Shown in pieces: positions 9,074 to 17,988 of a DNA stretch of 25,268 nt; position 1 is the stretch's first letter, and each line of letters starts with the position of its first letter. The notes beneath the pieces are model-generated. The model did no database searches, was not told the origin of the DNA, and worked only from the letters and a program-made list of their open reading frames with translations. The DNA lies in contig JAANSK020168887.1 of NCBI GenBank assembly GCA_011763485.2, positions 1-25,268 of the forward strand, in the 5' to 3' direction. The DNA comes from Isoetes engelmannii (Eukaryota > Streptophyta > Lycopodiopsida > Isoetales > Isoetaceae). The position numbers were made by a program, and so were the translations under genes.

Positions 9074-10750
9074 ATGCTTCAAATGTTAAACATGTTGAGG
9101 TTACTATTCTATGTTGTGATGGTTGTCACAAAGGCTACAATGTTGGCAGCACAAAATAGAGAATTGGATTCTCTAAATGGATCACATATGGGAGCAGCCT
9201 GCATTCATCCACAACTTTGTGTTGAGCAGCCTGGATTGGAGATGATCAAAAGGAATGAAACCACAGTCATTTTAGCACTGGAAAATGCAGTTGAGGCAGT
9301 GAAGAGCTCATACTCTGACAACTCCTTCCTTCTCAAATGGCAGAATGGCAAGAAGCCAAATCTTAGAAAGGCAGCAGCTCTGCGCGACTGCATACAACTG
9401 CATTCAAATGCCATCGAGCTTTTACAAAGAACTAGACAAGAGATTACAACAATTGAAGACAATGCAAGACTGAGAGATGAAAAAATCTGGAATGTTCATA
9501 CATGGATAAGTGCAGCACTAACCCATGTAACTACATGCGAGGTTGGCAACAAAGATGCAAGGTCTAATACAGAGAAGCAACTGAGCAAACTGCTTGCTTT
9601 GATTTCCATAGTCTATGAGCGAAAAAGCTCGAGTGCATCGTCAGTGTTTGTGGGCAGGAACAGCTATCCAAGGTGGCTGAAAGAAGCGGATACAAAATTG
9701 CTGCAACAATGGGATTATTCTTCACAGTTAGTAGCAGATGCAATTGTAGCAAAGGATGGGAGTGGAAATTTTTCCAGCATACAAGCAGCAATTGCAGCAG
9801 CTCCTGTGATGAGCAATAGAAGGTATATCATTTATATAAGACAAGGAACTTACCAGGAGAGTTTTGACGTGCCCAGTAACAAGCCCTTCATCATGTTGGT
9901 CGGAGATGGTGCTGGCAAAACAGTAATAACTGCAAGCAAAAGCATCCAGGACCCTAGCATCACGACCTTCACCTCAGCAACAGTGGGTATGTATATCTTG
10001 ATTTTTACCCTTCAATCTTTTTATTCCAAAAAAATGCCTTAAATTCTTGACATAAAGAATCGATCCTATGCAGCAATAGATGCAGACAGATTTCTGGCCA
10101 GAGACCTGACAATTGCAAACAAGGCTGGACCAAGAGCGCATCAGGCAGTGGCACTGCGAGTTGCTGCAGATTGGGCAGCTTTCTTTCGGTGCACCTTTGA
10201 AGGTTATCAGGACACATTATATGTTCATTCATTTCGTCAATTCTTCAGAGCTTGCAGCATATATGGCACAGTAGATTTTGTATTTGGAAATGCAGCAGCT
10301 CTGTTCCAGGATAGCAGCCTGATAGCCAGAGTTCCTCTCAATTATCAAGAGAACACTATAACTGCTCAAGGACGGACTGACCCAAATCAGAATACAGGCC
10401 TGGTGTTTCAAGGCTGCACTTTGAAGGGAGTTCCAGAGCTTCAAAGCAGGACCCCAACGTATCTAGGCAGACCTTGGAAGGAATATTCGCTCACTGTTTT
10501 CCTTTATTGCCACGAGTCCATTGTTATCAATCCAAAAGGATGGCTGGCTTGGAATGGAAGCTTTGCCCTCAGCACTTTGTTCTATGCAGAGTATCTCTGT
10601 GATGGCCCTGGTGCTCAAGCAGCTGCTAGAGTCCCATGGTCCACACAAATAACCTCTTCCAAAATTGCCAAGAACTATACTGCCATCAACTTCATTGATG
10701 GTGCTCATTGGCTCTCTGATACAACCTTTCCCTTCGACCTCTCCTTGTGA
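9074..10750 (+). CDS. pectin methylesterase with N-terminal inhibitor (PMEI) domain, two exons
   Basis: Secreted pectinesterase (EC 3.1.1.11) that removes methyl groups from wall homogalacturonan. Exons are 9074-9986 and 10074-10750. The 87-nt intron starts GTATGT, ends TATGCAG, and restores the family sequence TSATVA/IDADRFLARDLTI. The product is 529 aa, a usual length for type I enzymes. Residues 1-26 form a hydrophobic signal peptide (LLFYVVMVV). The PMEI pro-domain covers about 40-180, with Cys43, Cys49, Cys106 (ALRDC) and Cys155 (TTC). WLKEADTKLLQ (201-211) sits where the RRLL-type processing site normally lies. The catalytic domain follows: GTYQES, HQAVALRV (Gln328), YQDTLY (Gln350, Asp351), IYGTVDFVFGNA (Asp372) and LGRPW (Arg437, Trp439). 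All catalytic residues are present. Oddities: the first Cys pair is closely spaced, the processing motif is TKLL, and GRPWKEYS is followed by Leu where Arg is usual. The gene looks intact. Confidence 0.95.
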
Positions 10751-12590
10751 TTTTATTGTCTTCAGATACGTGTAAAATACTAAATCAAATACAGTTCAAT
10801 ATAATGTCATTGAAAATTGAATAGGAACATACAAACTTTGCAAGCATTTCTTATCTGGATGAATTTACGTGGGCTGCAATCTAGGAGGAATAAAAGGTTG
10901 GTGACAGGCCTGCCTCTTCTATTCTCATTTCTGAATAAAGAAAACCCAGCATTTAACATCTGCACAAGCATTTTAAATATCTTATCATCGAATTTCATCT
11001 CCATCACTAACAGGAATGCAATGCATACTATTCAGTTTGCACTATCTCCCACAGAACACGATGGAATGACTGTCATGAGCAGTTGTTCCTTCTTGTCAGA
11101 CATCAGTTATGCTAACTTCTGCAACAGACCAATTAATATGAAGCTCAAACAAGAGCAGAACTAAGGCAAGAAAAGGATCGAGTTTTCAGCTCACCTGAAC
11201 CAATAACCAAACTTAACTTGGATTTAAAATACGGGACAAGTTCACAGTCTCACTGGACTAAGATGTATAGTTCAAGCAAAGGTAAGCAAAAAACTGCTCT
11301 GATCGTTATCTAGATGGTTTCCTTGCTGAAATTGAAATTAATTTATCACGCCCATGAGTGAAACTGTAACAATAAATACAAATGACAATGGCCATCAAAG
11401 CTATCTATAAATTTGTTCAACTCCAAAGTTTCACCTTTAAATTTCTACCACGTATCCAAAAAGCTGCCCTGCCAGGTATTTCTCCTGGTCGATTCACCAG
11501 CATCACGGATCCCGTACCACCCCCCTACAGGCGAAAGTGGAGGTCTCTCGGCATCTTTGCATTCTCCCCATCTCAATCTCTAAGTTATGCTAGCCTAGTC
11601 TGAGTTGTGCTAATCCCAGCATTCAAATGATCTTGCTGTGCATACGTATGCATTGGACATACTTGGGCGCTGTAATATTCCCTCTTGGATCCATTACCAA
11701 TATTCTCATCATCACGAGGTCACGGATTGCAATAGAGTGTCAGCAAATATCAATCCCCCATCCTTCTATTCATATTACAAGTTGTTTGTATGTCGTTGAG
11801 CCATATTCTAAGTTTCAGAATTTGCTTAAGAAGTGAATATACAATCAATTAGAAATAAAATGTGACAGTTGCAAGCATACGATCTCCTCAGCAACCTTCT
11901 TGGCACAATACTTTGGAGGAATAAGACATCTAGTAATTTGATACTTGGTTGCTGTTCTAAGTCTCAACTCAATGCAGGCTTGGCTTATAAGTGCAGCCTT
12001 GTGAACAGAGCTGACACATGGAGAGTTCAGACAATGGTTCCTCTCCTCAACAAGCTTGATGGCCTACGCTACAACCTGTTCCAAAGTTACTCAACATACA
12101 GGAGTTTAATTTGATCTGCTGCCATCCTCCCAGGCTAGCTTCTCCAAGCTCCTCTCCTTTTCTATTGGGCTGCTAAATGCATGTGGTGATCCCATAACAG
12201 TTTGACCTGGAAAACAATCTTTATTTTGCCATATTTCCTACCTTTTCCACACAATCATAAAGGATGTTTGCAATCCCTGGCACTATAAAAACCTACAGCT
12301 TATGATCCCTTAGGTCGCAAAGTTAAGAAACAAATAAACAGAATTCTTTTGAATTCCAGGTATGATATCAACACCAGATTACAAACAAAAATAATAAGGA
12401 ATATATAACACTGAACTAAATTAAAATGGATGGATTTGCCTTCAGAAGATAACTAACCTGCTTAAAAGCAACGGCACTTAAACTAGAGGATTGTTAGGAA
12501 AGATGAAGAAATAGAAGGATCATTTATTTTTGACCCGCACTGCAAACATCACAAGATAGATCACAATGCTAGAAGGGGCTAAAATGGTAG
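10751..12590. other. intergenic region between two converging genes
   Basis: About 1.8 kb. A 115-codon plus-strand frame (10817-11164, non-ATG start) and several shorter ones (11382-11603, 11627-11836, 11869-12114) show no family resemblance, and I do not call them genes. The region probably holds the 3' UTRs of the pectin methylesterase and Josephin genes. No RNA gene or mobile element was recognised. Confidence 0.5.
10934..10939 (+). terminator. candidate polyadenylation signal of the pectin methylesterase gene
   Basis: Canonical AATAAA 184 nt downstream of the stop codon, in an AT-rich setting. Plants use loose signals, so this is only the best visible match. Confidence 0.4.
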
Positions 12591-12591
12591 G

Positions 12592-12608
12592 TTTATTGAG
12601 AATTTATT
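12592..12608 (-). terminator. candidate polyadenylation signals of the Josephin gene
   Basis: Two AATAAA motifs on the minus strand (12603-12608 and 12592-12597) begin about 23 and 34 nt past the stop codon. If used they would give a very short 3' UTR; more distal sites are possible. Confidence 0.45.
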
Positions 12609-12630
12609 GTCAAGTAACAAAACATGCCAC

Positions 12631-13413
12631 TTATGGTGGTCTGACATCTGCCAAGCTAGCTGCAATAGCAGCTGCAAGATCGGATACATCTGGATCCAGG
12701 TTCTTGGAGGAAGAAGAATCTTGGAGGCTGGCTGATATTGCAGCTGCTAGCATTGGATCAACCTCTTCACGATTTTCTTCTGTCCCCTTAGCCTTGGCAA
12801 CAACAGCAGCCTCCTCTGGTGTCAACCACTGCCCAAATCCACTAGAAGAATCCAAATTTCTTACTTCAAAATCTAATGGAAGTTTACCTCGAACAACGAA
12901 TATACTCCAACCACTATTCCTCAAAGAATCAAGAAATGCAGAAAAATAAAACCCAGAAAGATGTTCTGGAGCCGGAAATAAGCTATTAAAATTGTACCAT
13001 TCTCCATTTACCTTTCTAAGGGTGAACCAATGCTCTTGTAAGTTACAAATAAAAGCATTCTCGTGTTGGGGATCCGCCCTTGCATTCTGTGCTTCTTCTG
13101 ATTCCCAAGAAACACAAACCAAATCTAAGGCACTGAGCGCTTTCTGAAGGACTTGAATGCTGAAATTCCCATCTAGGGCAACATTTGAAGAGCCCTCCGA
13201 TAAAAATTGTAGATAACTTGCGGTTTGTTCCCCACCTTCTCGCATCATCTCTTGTTCACTTTGATCAAGTTCCCTGGCTATGGCAGCCAGCTCGAATTCT
13301 GAGAAGTATGGACCTTGTAATACTGCATTCAGACAATGAACAGCGCATAGCCTAGATTCCTGTCTTTCATGATAAAGCAAACAAGTGGGTTGATTTTGCT
13401 TCCCTTCGGCCAT
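12631..13413 (-). CDS. Josephin-domain deubiquitinase, ataxin-3-like
   Basis: A 260-aa cysteine protease of the MJD/ataxin-3 family, which trims ubiquitin chains on proteins headed for or rescued from the proteasome. The Josephin domain fills about residues 9-178. The active site is complete by comparison with human ataxin-3: Gln18 and Cys23 in RQESRLCAVHCLNAVLQG, His128 in EHWFTLRKVNGEW, and Asn143 in NFNSL, with the His-Asn spacing of 15 matching the human enzyme. SGWSIFVVRGKLP closes the domain. The tail has two ubiquitin-interacting motifs, DPMLAAAISASLQDS (about 219-233) and DLAAAIAASLADV (about 245-257), and ends soon after; no polyglutamine tract. The ATG at 13411-13413 begins MAEGKQNQPTC, close to the usual domain start. 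The whole frame is one uninterrupted exon. No poly-A tail or flanking repeat that would prove a retrocopy was seen. It looks functional. Confidence 0.95.
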   Translation of the reverse strand: MAEGKQNQPTCLLYHERQESRLCAVHCLNAVLQGPYFSEFELAAIARELDQSEQEMMREGGEQTASYLQFLSEGSSNVALDGNFSIQVLQKALSALDLVCVSWESEEAQNARADPQHENAFICNLQEHWFTLRKVNGEWYNFNSLFPAPEHLSGFYFSAFLDSLRNSGWSIFVVRGKLPLDFEVRNLDSSSGFGQWLTPEEAAVVAKAKGTEENREEVDPMLAAAISASLQDSSSSKNLDPDVSDLAAAIAASLADVRPP

Positions 13414-13458
13414 TTAGGATGCCGAAGCTCCACTCAAGAATAGTTCAAGAAATGGTGG

Positions 13459-13466
13459 AACCCTAA
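13459..13466 (-). promoter_or_regulatory. telo-box-like motif upstream of the Josephin gene
   Basis: AACCCTAA (plus-strand reading) within GGAACCCTAAAAAC, about 45 bp upstream of the start codon. Telo-boxes (AAACCCTAA) are known plant promoter elements, often near the transcription start of housekeeping genes. A single 8-bp match is weak evidence. Confidence 0.25.
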
Positions 13467-13573
13467 AAACTTATCATTGAGGAAATAGAAGACACATAAC
13501 CTGGTTTTTATTTTTAGCCTTGACATCCCATGTGGCCACATATTGTTGGATAATAGGGCAGAACTTAGAACTT

Positions 13574-13606
13574 GGAAAAACCTGTAGAATCAGGTCAAGT
13601 TTTTCC
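13574..13606. repeat. short hairpin preceding the long hairpin
   Basis: GGAAAAACCTG (13574-13584) pairs with CAGGTCAAGTTTTTCC (13591-13606) across a 6-nt loop, with a small bulge in the second arm. It sits only a few bases from the large hairpin at 13614-13742 and may be part of the same folded transcript or element. Confidence 0.6.
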
Positions 13607-13613
13607 TGACGTT

Positions 13614-13742
13614 GTAGAACAGAATGGGGGTCAGCCACTCTTGCTGCCCCATGACCTGCAAAATCCGGTCGTGCCTAAATGGCGCTCTCGGATACTGCAG
13701 GTCATGGGGGCAGTAAGAATAGCTTCCCCCATTCCGTTCTAC
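13614..13742 (+). ncRNA. 129-nt near-perfect hairpin, candidate microRNA precursor or miniature foldback element
   Basis: The arm 13614-13675 pairs with 13681-13742 along almost its full length. Matched blocks from the outside in are GTAGAAC, GAATGGGGG, GCTGCCCC/ATGACCTGCA, ATCC and GTGCC/GCGCC, closing on a loop of about five nt. The main unpaired stretch is about eight bases after GAATGGGGG. The arms differ by substitutions and one indel, so they are not a fresh inverted duplication. Size, small loop and interrupted pairing fit a plant MIRNA fold-back. The 3' arm contains CCCATTCC (13728-13735), the same 3' end as the miR482/2118 superfamily; the rest of that arm does not match the family. 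The alternative is a tiny MITE with GTAGAAC ends; no target-site duplication was seen. The transcribed strand is unknown; plus is arbitrary. Confidence 0.5.
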
Positions 13743-14118
13743 ATTACATCTGAATGTGAGCATAGCACACTGGTGTTTTCCTTGTAAAGGTAATATTTCG
13801 TTTTGAGTAAATCATAGATTATATAAGATTCGAGCAAGTTTTTTTTATCATGGCCCCGATGTTTATCTGGATGTGACCTTCCCTAACCATTGGATTAGAG
13901 GTGGGCTTTCTATTTCATGACAGACGTCCAATGCCCTATGTTCCATCCTGGATTTTCCATTCTTCTGTTATGTTGCATGATCTCTGTTGTTTGAATCTAG
14001 TCTTAGATTTTCCTCGAAATTAAAGATAAGAAGAATCGATGGACAACCAATGCATTTACACAAGCATTGCCTACTACAAAAATCCCAAATCAATTAGCTC
14101 TACAGGTTTTTCTTGTTT
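13743..14118. other. intergenic stretch, no gene seen
   Basis: AT-rich, with short frames only. It lies between the hairpin and the foldback MITE. Nothing further could be supported. Confidence 0.5.
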
Positions 14119-14298
14119 GGGCAAATTACCAAAATAGGCTTAATGTTTCACGAAATTCCTAGATTAGGCCTCGTCTAATCTGATACATCCAATTTCGTGG
14201 TCTTCCCACCAAAAGGAGGTCTATTTTAGAAATTTTTAAAATACGAGGTCCAATCTGGGAATTTTGTGAAACATTAAGCCTATTTTGGTAATTTTCCC
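14119..14298. mobile_element. foldback MITE, about 180 bp
   Basis: The ends are long inverted repeats: GGGCAAATTACCAAAATAGG... at 14119 and ...CCTATTTTGGTAATTTTCCC ending at 14298. Pairing continues inward for about 55 nt per side (TTAATGTTTCAC, GAAATTCC/GGAATTTT, GAGGCC/GGTC-type blocks). The middle (about 14175-14245) is unpaired and encodes nothing. Small size, no coding capacity and terminal repeats over most of the length define a MITE. Flanks are T-rich on both sides, so a short T-type target duplication cannot be told from background and the parent superfamily is undecided. Confidence 0.75.
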
Positions 14299-14353
14299 TT
14301 TTTGTTCTTTGTTCTTGTGAAGCGCGAGTGAATGGGTTTTTATGTTTTGAAAT

Positions 14354-14520
14354 GAACCATTTTCTCACATAATCCCTTCTGGCTTTTGATGGAAATATTT
14401 GCAGATACAACCTTGCCCTCATTTGTCTTTGTTTATAATTACCGTTCTCACTTCAAACTGTAAAAAGAACCATTTTACTCACACAATCTCTTCCGGACTT
14501 CAGTAGCAATACTTATAGAT
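14354..14520. repeat. imperfect direct repeat, two copies of about 53 bp
   Basis: The first copy (14354-14406) and second copy (14467-14520) share GAACCATTTT.CTCACA.AATC, CTTC.GG.CTT and a closing TT..AGAT, with a 113-bp offset. The divergence shows an old local duplication. It lies just right of the MITE. Confidence 0.65.
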
Positions 14521-15445
14521 TCTTGAAACTTTGATTTCATTCATAAATATAGTTTCAGACTCTTCAATTTGCCTTAATTGTTGGTCTCACATCCTCCTAC
14601 TCAATCCTCTAACTATTCAATCCCTTGAATAAACTTCTCAGCCATGATTTAAGGAGGTCAACCCTCCCCCTCTCATGGGCTATGGCTCTTGGCCTGCCGA
14701 CATCGAAGGTCCCATAACCCACTCGAGGAGAGGGTCACATCCCCCCTCCCCCTTTTTTGTTGAGGGTAAGATTTTTATATTAATAGTAAATAAATTACAT
14801 TCATTTGAGGCTCCACAATAGGCCTGATAGGAATAATTTAAACACATAAATCCCATACGGATCTCGTAGGAAGAATTAACCCGTTTGATAAGCAATCACC
14901 ATGTTGGAGACCAGCATAAGACGATGCCTTTGTACTCTGGTCAAAGCAACCTTGGCCTCTTCTTCTTCACTACAAGAGGATATGAGCGTCCCCCTTCTAA
15001 CCAACTAGTACTAGAGAGCATGGACCTCTTCCCATCCAATGCAATTACTACAGGAAATTAGCTATACTGATGGAGCCCTACTAGACAAAGTTCTTAACAT
15101 ATACAAGAAATTTACTGCGATAGATTCTTTTTGCCGACTCACTTTACAAGTGGGATTACATGTAAAGTCCAGCACGGTGTCAGTTCAGTACCTTCTGAAA
15201 GTTGAACAAAATGTGCAGTTTCAGTCTCCTATACACTGATAAGATTAGGTATGACATCAAACACCCTTTGTCTTAATGAACATCATAGAACACTCAGAAT
15301 AAAAAAAATGTCTTAAGGGGGCCGAGTTGCAAGCAAATACATGTATAGCTACTCCGTAACAATACTATTAGAACTTTGAACAAAAAAATTTCGATTTAAA
15401 TATATTTCTTACATTTTAATACATAACTTGATAATTTTTGTATGC
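14521..15445. other. intergenic stretch with one imperfect inverted repeat
   Basis: No gene recognised. At 14661-14735, ACCCTCCCCCTCTCATGGG and CCCATAACCCACTCGAGGAG / AGGGT can pair imperfectly, forming a C/G-rich stem beside a second CCCCCCTCCCCC tract (14743-14754). The remainder is AT-rich with short frames only. Confidence 0.4.
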
Positions 15446-15844
15446 TCAAAATAGGAGCAAGTAGCAAAATAGAACAATGGCAATAGAGAAGCACGCAGCA
15501 AAATAGACCTTGGTAATTGTTTGTCTGCTCATAAAAGCAATCGAAACAAACATCAAAAAAGAAATATAAGAACAATAGAGAAGCAGGAGGAAAAATATTT
15601 CAAACGATATATAAGCAATAGCTTGCTTGATTAACTTGTTTCTTTCTTCTTCTACAATGTCGACTACTTGAGTGGTTTTCTGTTGGCTTGACAGTAGTCG
15701 CCTTGAGCTTACTAGGATGGCGAGGATCCACACGGTGCATTTCTGACCTTCTCGATGCTCATCAGTCACGCATGACCACGATTTTGCGGTTGGACGAAAC
15801 ATATAAGAGGGACTTTCTTTAGGTATGTGGACTTTTTGGCACAT
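15446..15844 (-). CDS. possible small membrane protein, unrecognised
   Basis: A 132-codon frame starting MCQKVHIPKESPSYMF. The N-terminal half is hydrophilic (HREGQKC, SSQQKTTQVVDIVEEERNK). The C-terminal half has two strongly hydrophobic segments, about residues 78-103 (FEIFFLLLLYCSYISFLMF) and 112-132 (YFAACFSIAIVLFCYLLLF), ending right at the stop. This arrangement would suit a tail-anchored or two-pass membrane protein. AT-rich DNA read on one strand easily produces such hydrophobic runs, no family is recognised, and no promoter is evident. It may be a chance frame or the last exon of a decayed gene. Confidence 0.25.
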   Translation of the reverse strand: MCQKVHIPKESPSYMFRPTAKSWSCVTDEHREGQKCTVWILAILVSSRRLLSSQQKTTQVVDIVEEERNKLIKQAIAYISFEIFFLLLLYCSYISFLMFVSIAFMSRQTITKVYFAACFSIAIVLFCYLLLF

Positions 15845-15860
15845 GGTTTGTGCTAAAACA

Positions 15861-16050
15861 TCGAAATTTTTTGGGAACTAATCTTTTGTTACCCAGAACG
15901 GGGTTCCCAAATAGTGGAAACTAGTTCTGGAACTTAGTTCCCGGTAACAGGCCATATGGGAACTTCCACAGGAGTTCCGGGATCGCCCGACCCTCGGGAA
16001 CTAGTTCCAGAATGGGAACCAAGTTCGGAACTTGGTTGCCGGTAACTATG
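15861..16050. repeat. cluster of GGAAC/GTTCC motifs with an internal direct repeat
   Basis: Six GGAAC and four GTTCC occur between about 15873 and 16032, several as back-to-back palindromes such as GGGAACTAGTTCC. Two longer stretches, 15923-15948 and 16022-16046, are imperfect direct copies ending in CCGGTAAC. Dense short motifs in both orientations resemble the subterminal binding-site clusters of hAT-type and some other DNA transposons. It lies immediately beyond the C-terminal end of the minus-strand coding remnant that follows. No partner cluster was found at the other side. Confidence 0.7.
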
Positions 16051-16074
16051 AGTAAAAGATATACATATAATATT

Positions 16075-17425
16075 TTAAGAAGTCCTTTGAGGACTTCCAA
16101 AGTTTCCATGCCCAACAGTGGGTGATGGAGTTTGTGGAGCTCTAACATTCTGACCTCGTCCCCGATTATAATACATAGGTGCAGCAAAATTGGCCTTGTG
16201 CCTACTTCGAAAACCACGACCTCTTTGTAAAGTATTGATCTCATTATCATTATATGTCTCATTCAGATTGTGAGGACGCTTATTAGCAGCCCAATTTCTG
16301 ATATTTCTACAGAAAATGATTGTGGCATGATTATTTTTTCTATCATGACAGCAGCTTTTGCGTTCCTATACTTCTGAAGAATTCTTGGAGGACTGCCATT
16401 AGCATATTCGTTAGCACCTTCTAGCATCATTTCCCTTATACTCAAGTAGATATCAATGCTTTAACTGCTTGTTGGGTTGTATCTTTCATCAACCACTGTA
16501 AGAAAGCAGCGATTTGATCTTCCAAAGAGCTAAGATCTGGAAAGCACTTACTCAGACTATTCACCATATACCACAGTATATGGTTGAACCACAAAATTTT
16601 TGGTCCCTGGCACTTATCACCACACAAGCATTTGACATAAGGTCTAAGCCAGTTCCACATGGTCTTTTATGCTCGATGTTTCTTTCACCAGAAAAATTAA
16701 CAAGACCTCTGATTAATGCTTTCATAGGAGATGTATATTTCTTATCCTCATATAAGTTCATGGTGAACTTATCCATCATAATCCCCCCCCCCTCCCCCCG
16801 AAGCACTTGGACTGCCCTTTCTGCATTTTTTCTACAAGGACTTTTGAATGCTTAAATATTAGCGTACGTATATCCAAAAGCAAGAAATATCAGTGTGTCT
16901 ATAGTGAAAAGTGCAATTAGTTGAAGGAACCAAAGTATTCACATTCTATAGTGATGGTTGTCTGTGATATGCTCTACGGTTCTAGCTGGAACAAAGGGAT
17001 GAAAATATTTTCTATATTGTTCCACCATTTTATCTTCAGAAGAAGAAGCTTCCTCATTAGAATTTAAAAAATGTCGTGTTTCTTCCCTGATCTCTCTGCC
17101 AACCATGAGGGGAGGTGCAAATTCAGAGGCATCACTGGTTGCAATATGGTTTGCCATCCTCAAAGCTTTTTCAAAATATTTTGTAAGCTGCAAATAAGAC
17201 TAAGCCTCCTCATAATCTTTATTTATCAAATTAGAGAGGTTTCTCTCTAACTTTTGAAGTCTTTCCATCGCATTACAATTTTTTGCTTCTGTCACGTAGT
17301 AGTTACACCATTCATTATAGTCAATAGCGTTTAATAATGTGGGGTAATCTTCATTGGCAGCCTTCTCCCACCACGCCTCCCCCATCCGACAGAGAGTCAC
17401 ACTTGCCTGCCTTGAATTTACGCAT
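16075..17425 (-). pseudogene. broken coding region with a C-terminal RGRG-rich tail, unrecognised
   Basis: The minus strand carries a series of protein-like blocks in order. The N-terminal part (about 17400-16940) reads EAWWEKAANEDYPTLLNAID, then HIATSDASEFAPPLMVGREI and a Ser/Glu-rich stretch EEASSSEDKMVEQYRKYF. The middle part (about 16660-16440) contains SKCFPDLSSLEDQIAAFLQW and MKDTTQQAVKALIS. The end (about 16260-16075) is basic and glycine-rich: LQRGRGFRSRHK, YYNRGRGQNV, then a Pro/Thr/Gly tail. RG-rich C-termini often bind RNA or single-stranded DNA. The region is interrupted several times. I recognise no family. Candidates are a capsid or nucleocapsid-type protein of an old element or endogenous virus, a transposon protein (see the motif cluster at 15861-16050), or a decayed host gene. 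It is treated here as a fossil. Confidence 0.4.
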
Positions 17426-17834
17426 TGTCGGGCTCTCTCAGGTGGATGATTGCTCAGCTATTGAGGAGGCGCCCCGCTCCTTTGCGAATTAAATGCAAAT
17501 CGAGGCATCCAGTATTGAGTCTGCCAGTCAGATCGGAGCAGCACGACCCGACCATCCTCGTCACCTTCTGGTCTGATTTCAGGACGCTGTTTTCTATCTG
17601 CATGTCCTGCGACATAGTAATCATTTGAAGGAGACCACCTTCTCCGTGCAAGAAGATCTCACCCCTGCTCAGTTATGCAGGCACAAAGAGAAACTTCGTC
17701 GGGTTCATGAGGCCCGCTTGCAACGTAAGTGGGCAGTGTATCGGAGTGGCCATGCATTGTCCGGGATCAGTGACCTCCTGACCCCTGGGCTGTGTGGGAA
17801 TAGCCCTACTTCCCTGCTTCCCTGCATTTACTAG
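17426..17834 (+). pseudogene. ORF remnant, unrecognised
   Basis: GC-richer than the surroundings. Two overlapping plus-strand frames are open: 17425-17628 and 17625-17834. The second contains TFSVQEDLTPAQLCRHKEKL followed by RRVHEARLQRKWAVYRSGHA. That pattern (a D.TP.Q...R...  helix, then a short basic block before a small beta-like end) loosely recalls the C-terminal end of unannotated ORFs near plant retroelements, but I cannot name a family. No initiation context is convincing. Confidence 0.25.
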
Positions 17835-17920
17835 CAGTGTATTGTATTCTTGTTTTGCTATTGTTCACAGCATGTGTATACGTGAATCTATATGTCCGTG
17901 TTGTTCTTGTTGGGGATTTG

Positions 17921-17988
17921 CCGCCTCCTCTCCTCCGCCGCTGCCACCTTCGCCGTCGTCGCCGCCGCCTCCTCCTCCCCCTCCTCCT
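17921..17988. repeat. CCG/CCT trinucleotide-rich low-complexity tract
   Basis: Nearly continuous CCG, CCT, CGT and CTC triplets with almost no A. Any frame crossing it gives poly-Pro, poly-Arg or poly-Gly, so the reading frames there are artefacts of composition. GC-rich triplet tracts are frequent in plant 5' leaders, but no gene could be attached to it. Confidence 0.85.

Noticed and set aside
10817-11164. 115-codon plus-strand frame downstream of the pectin methylesterase gene
   Set aside because: It has a non-ATG start, no recognisable domain, and a position inside the probable 3' UTR; the composition looks like chance.
12566-12949. 127-codon plus-strand frame opposite the Josephin gene
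   Set aside because: It is the antisense shadow of the C-terminal half of the Josephin reading frame.
15921-17400. hAT transposase based on the WWEK....YP.L block
   Set aside because: The block recalls the WW...YP.L part of hAT C-terminal domains, but the downstream S..ER.FS-type motif is absent and the block lies at the N-terminal end of the coding region, so the call was not made.
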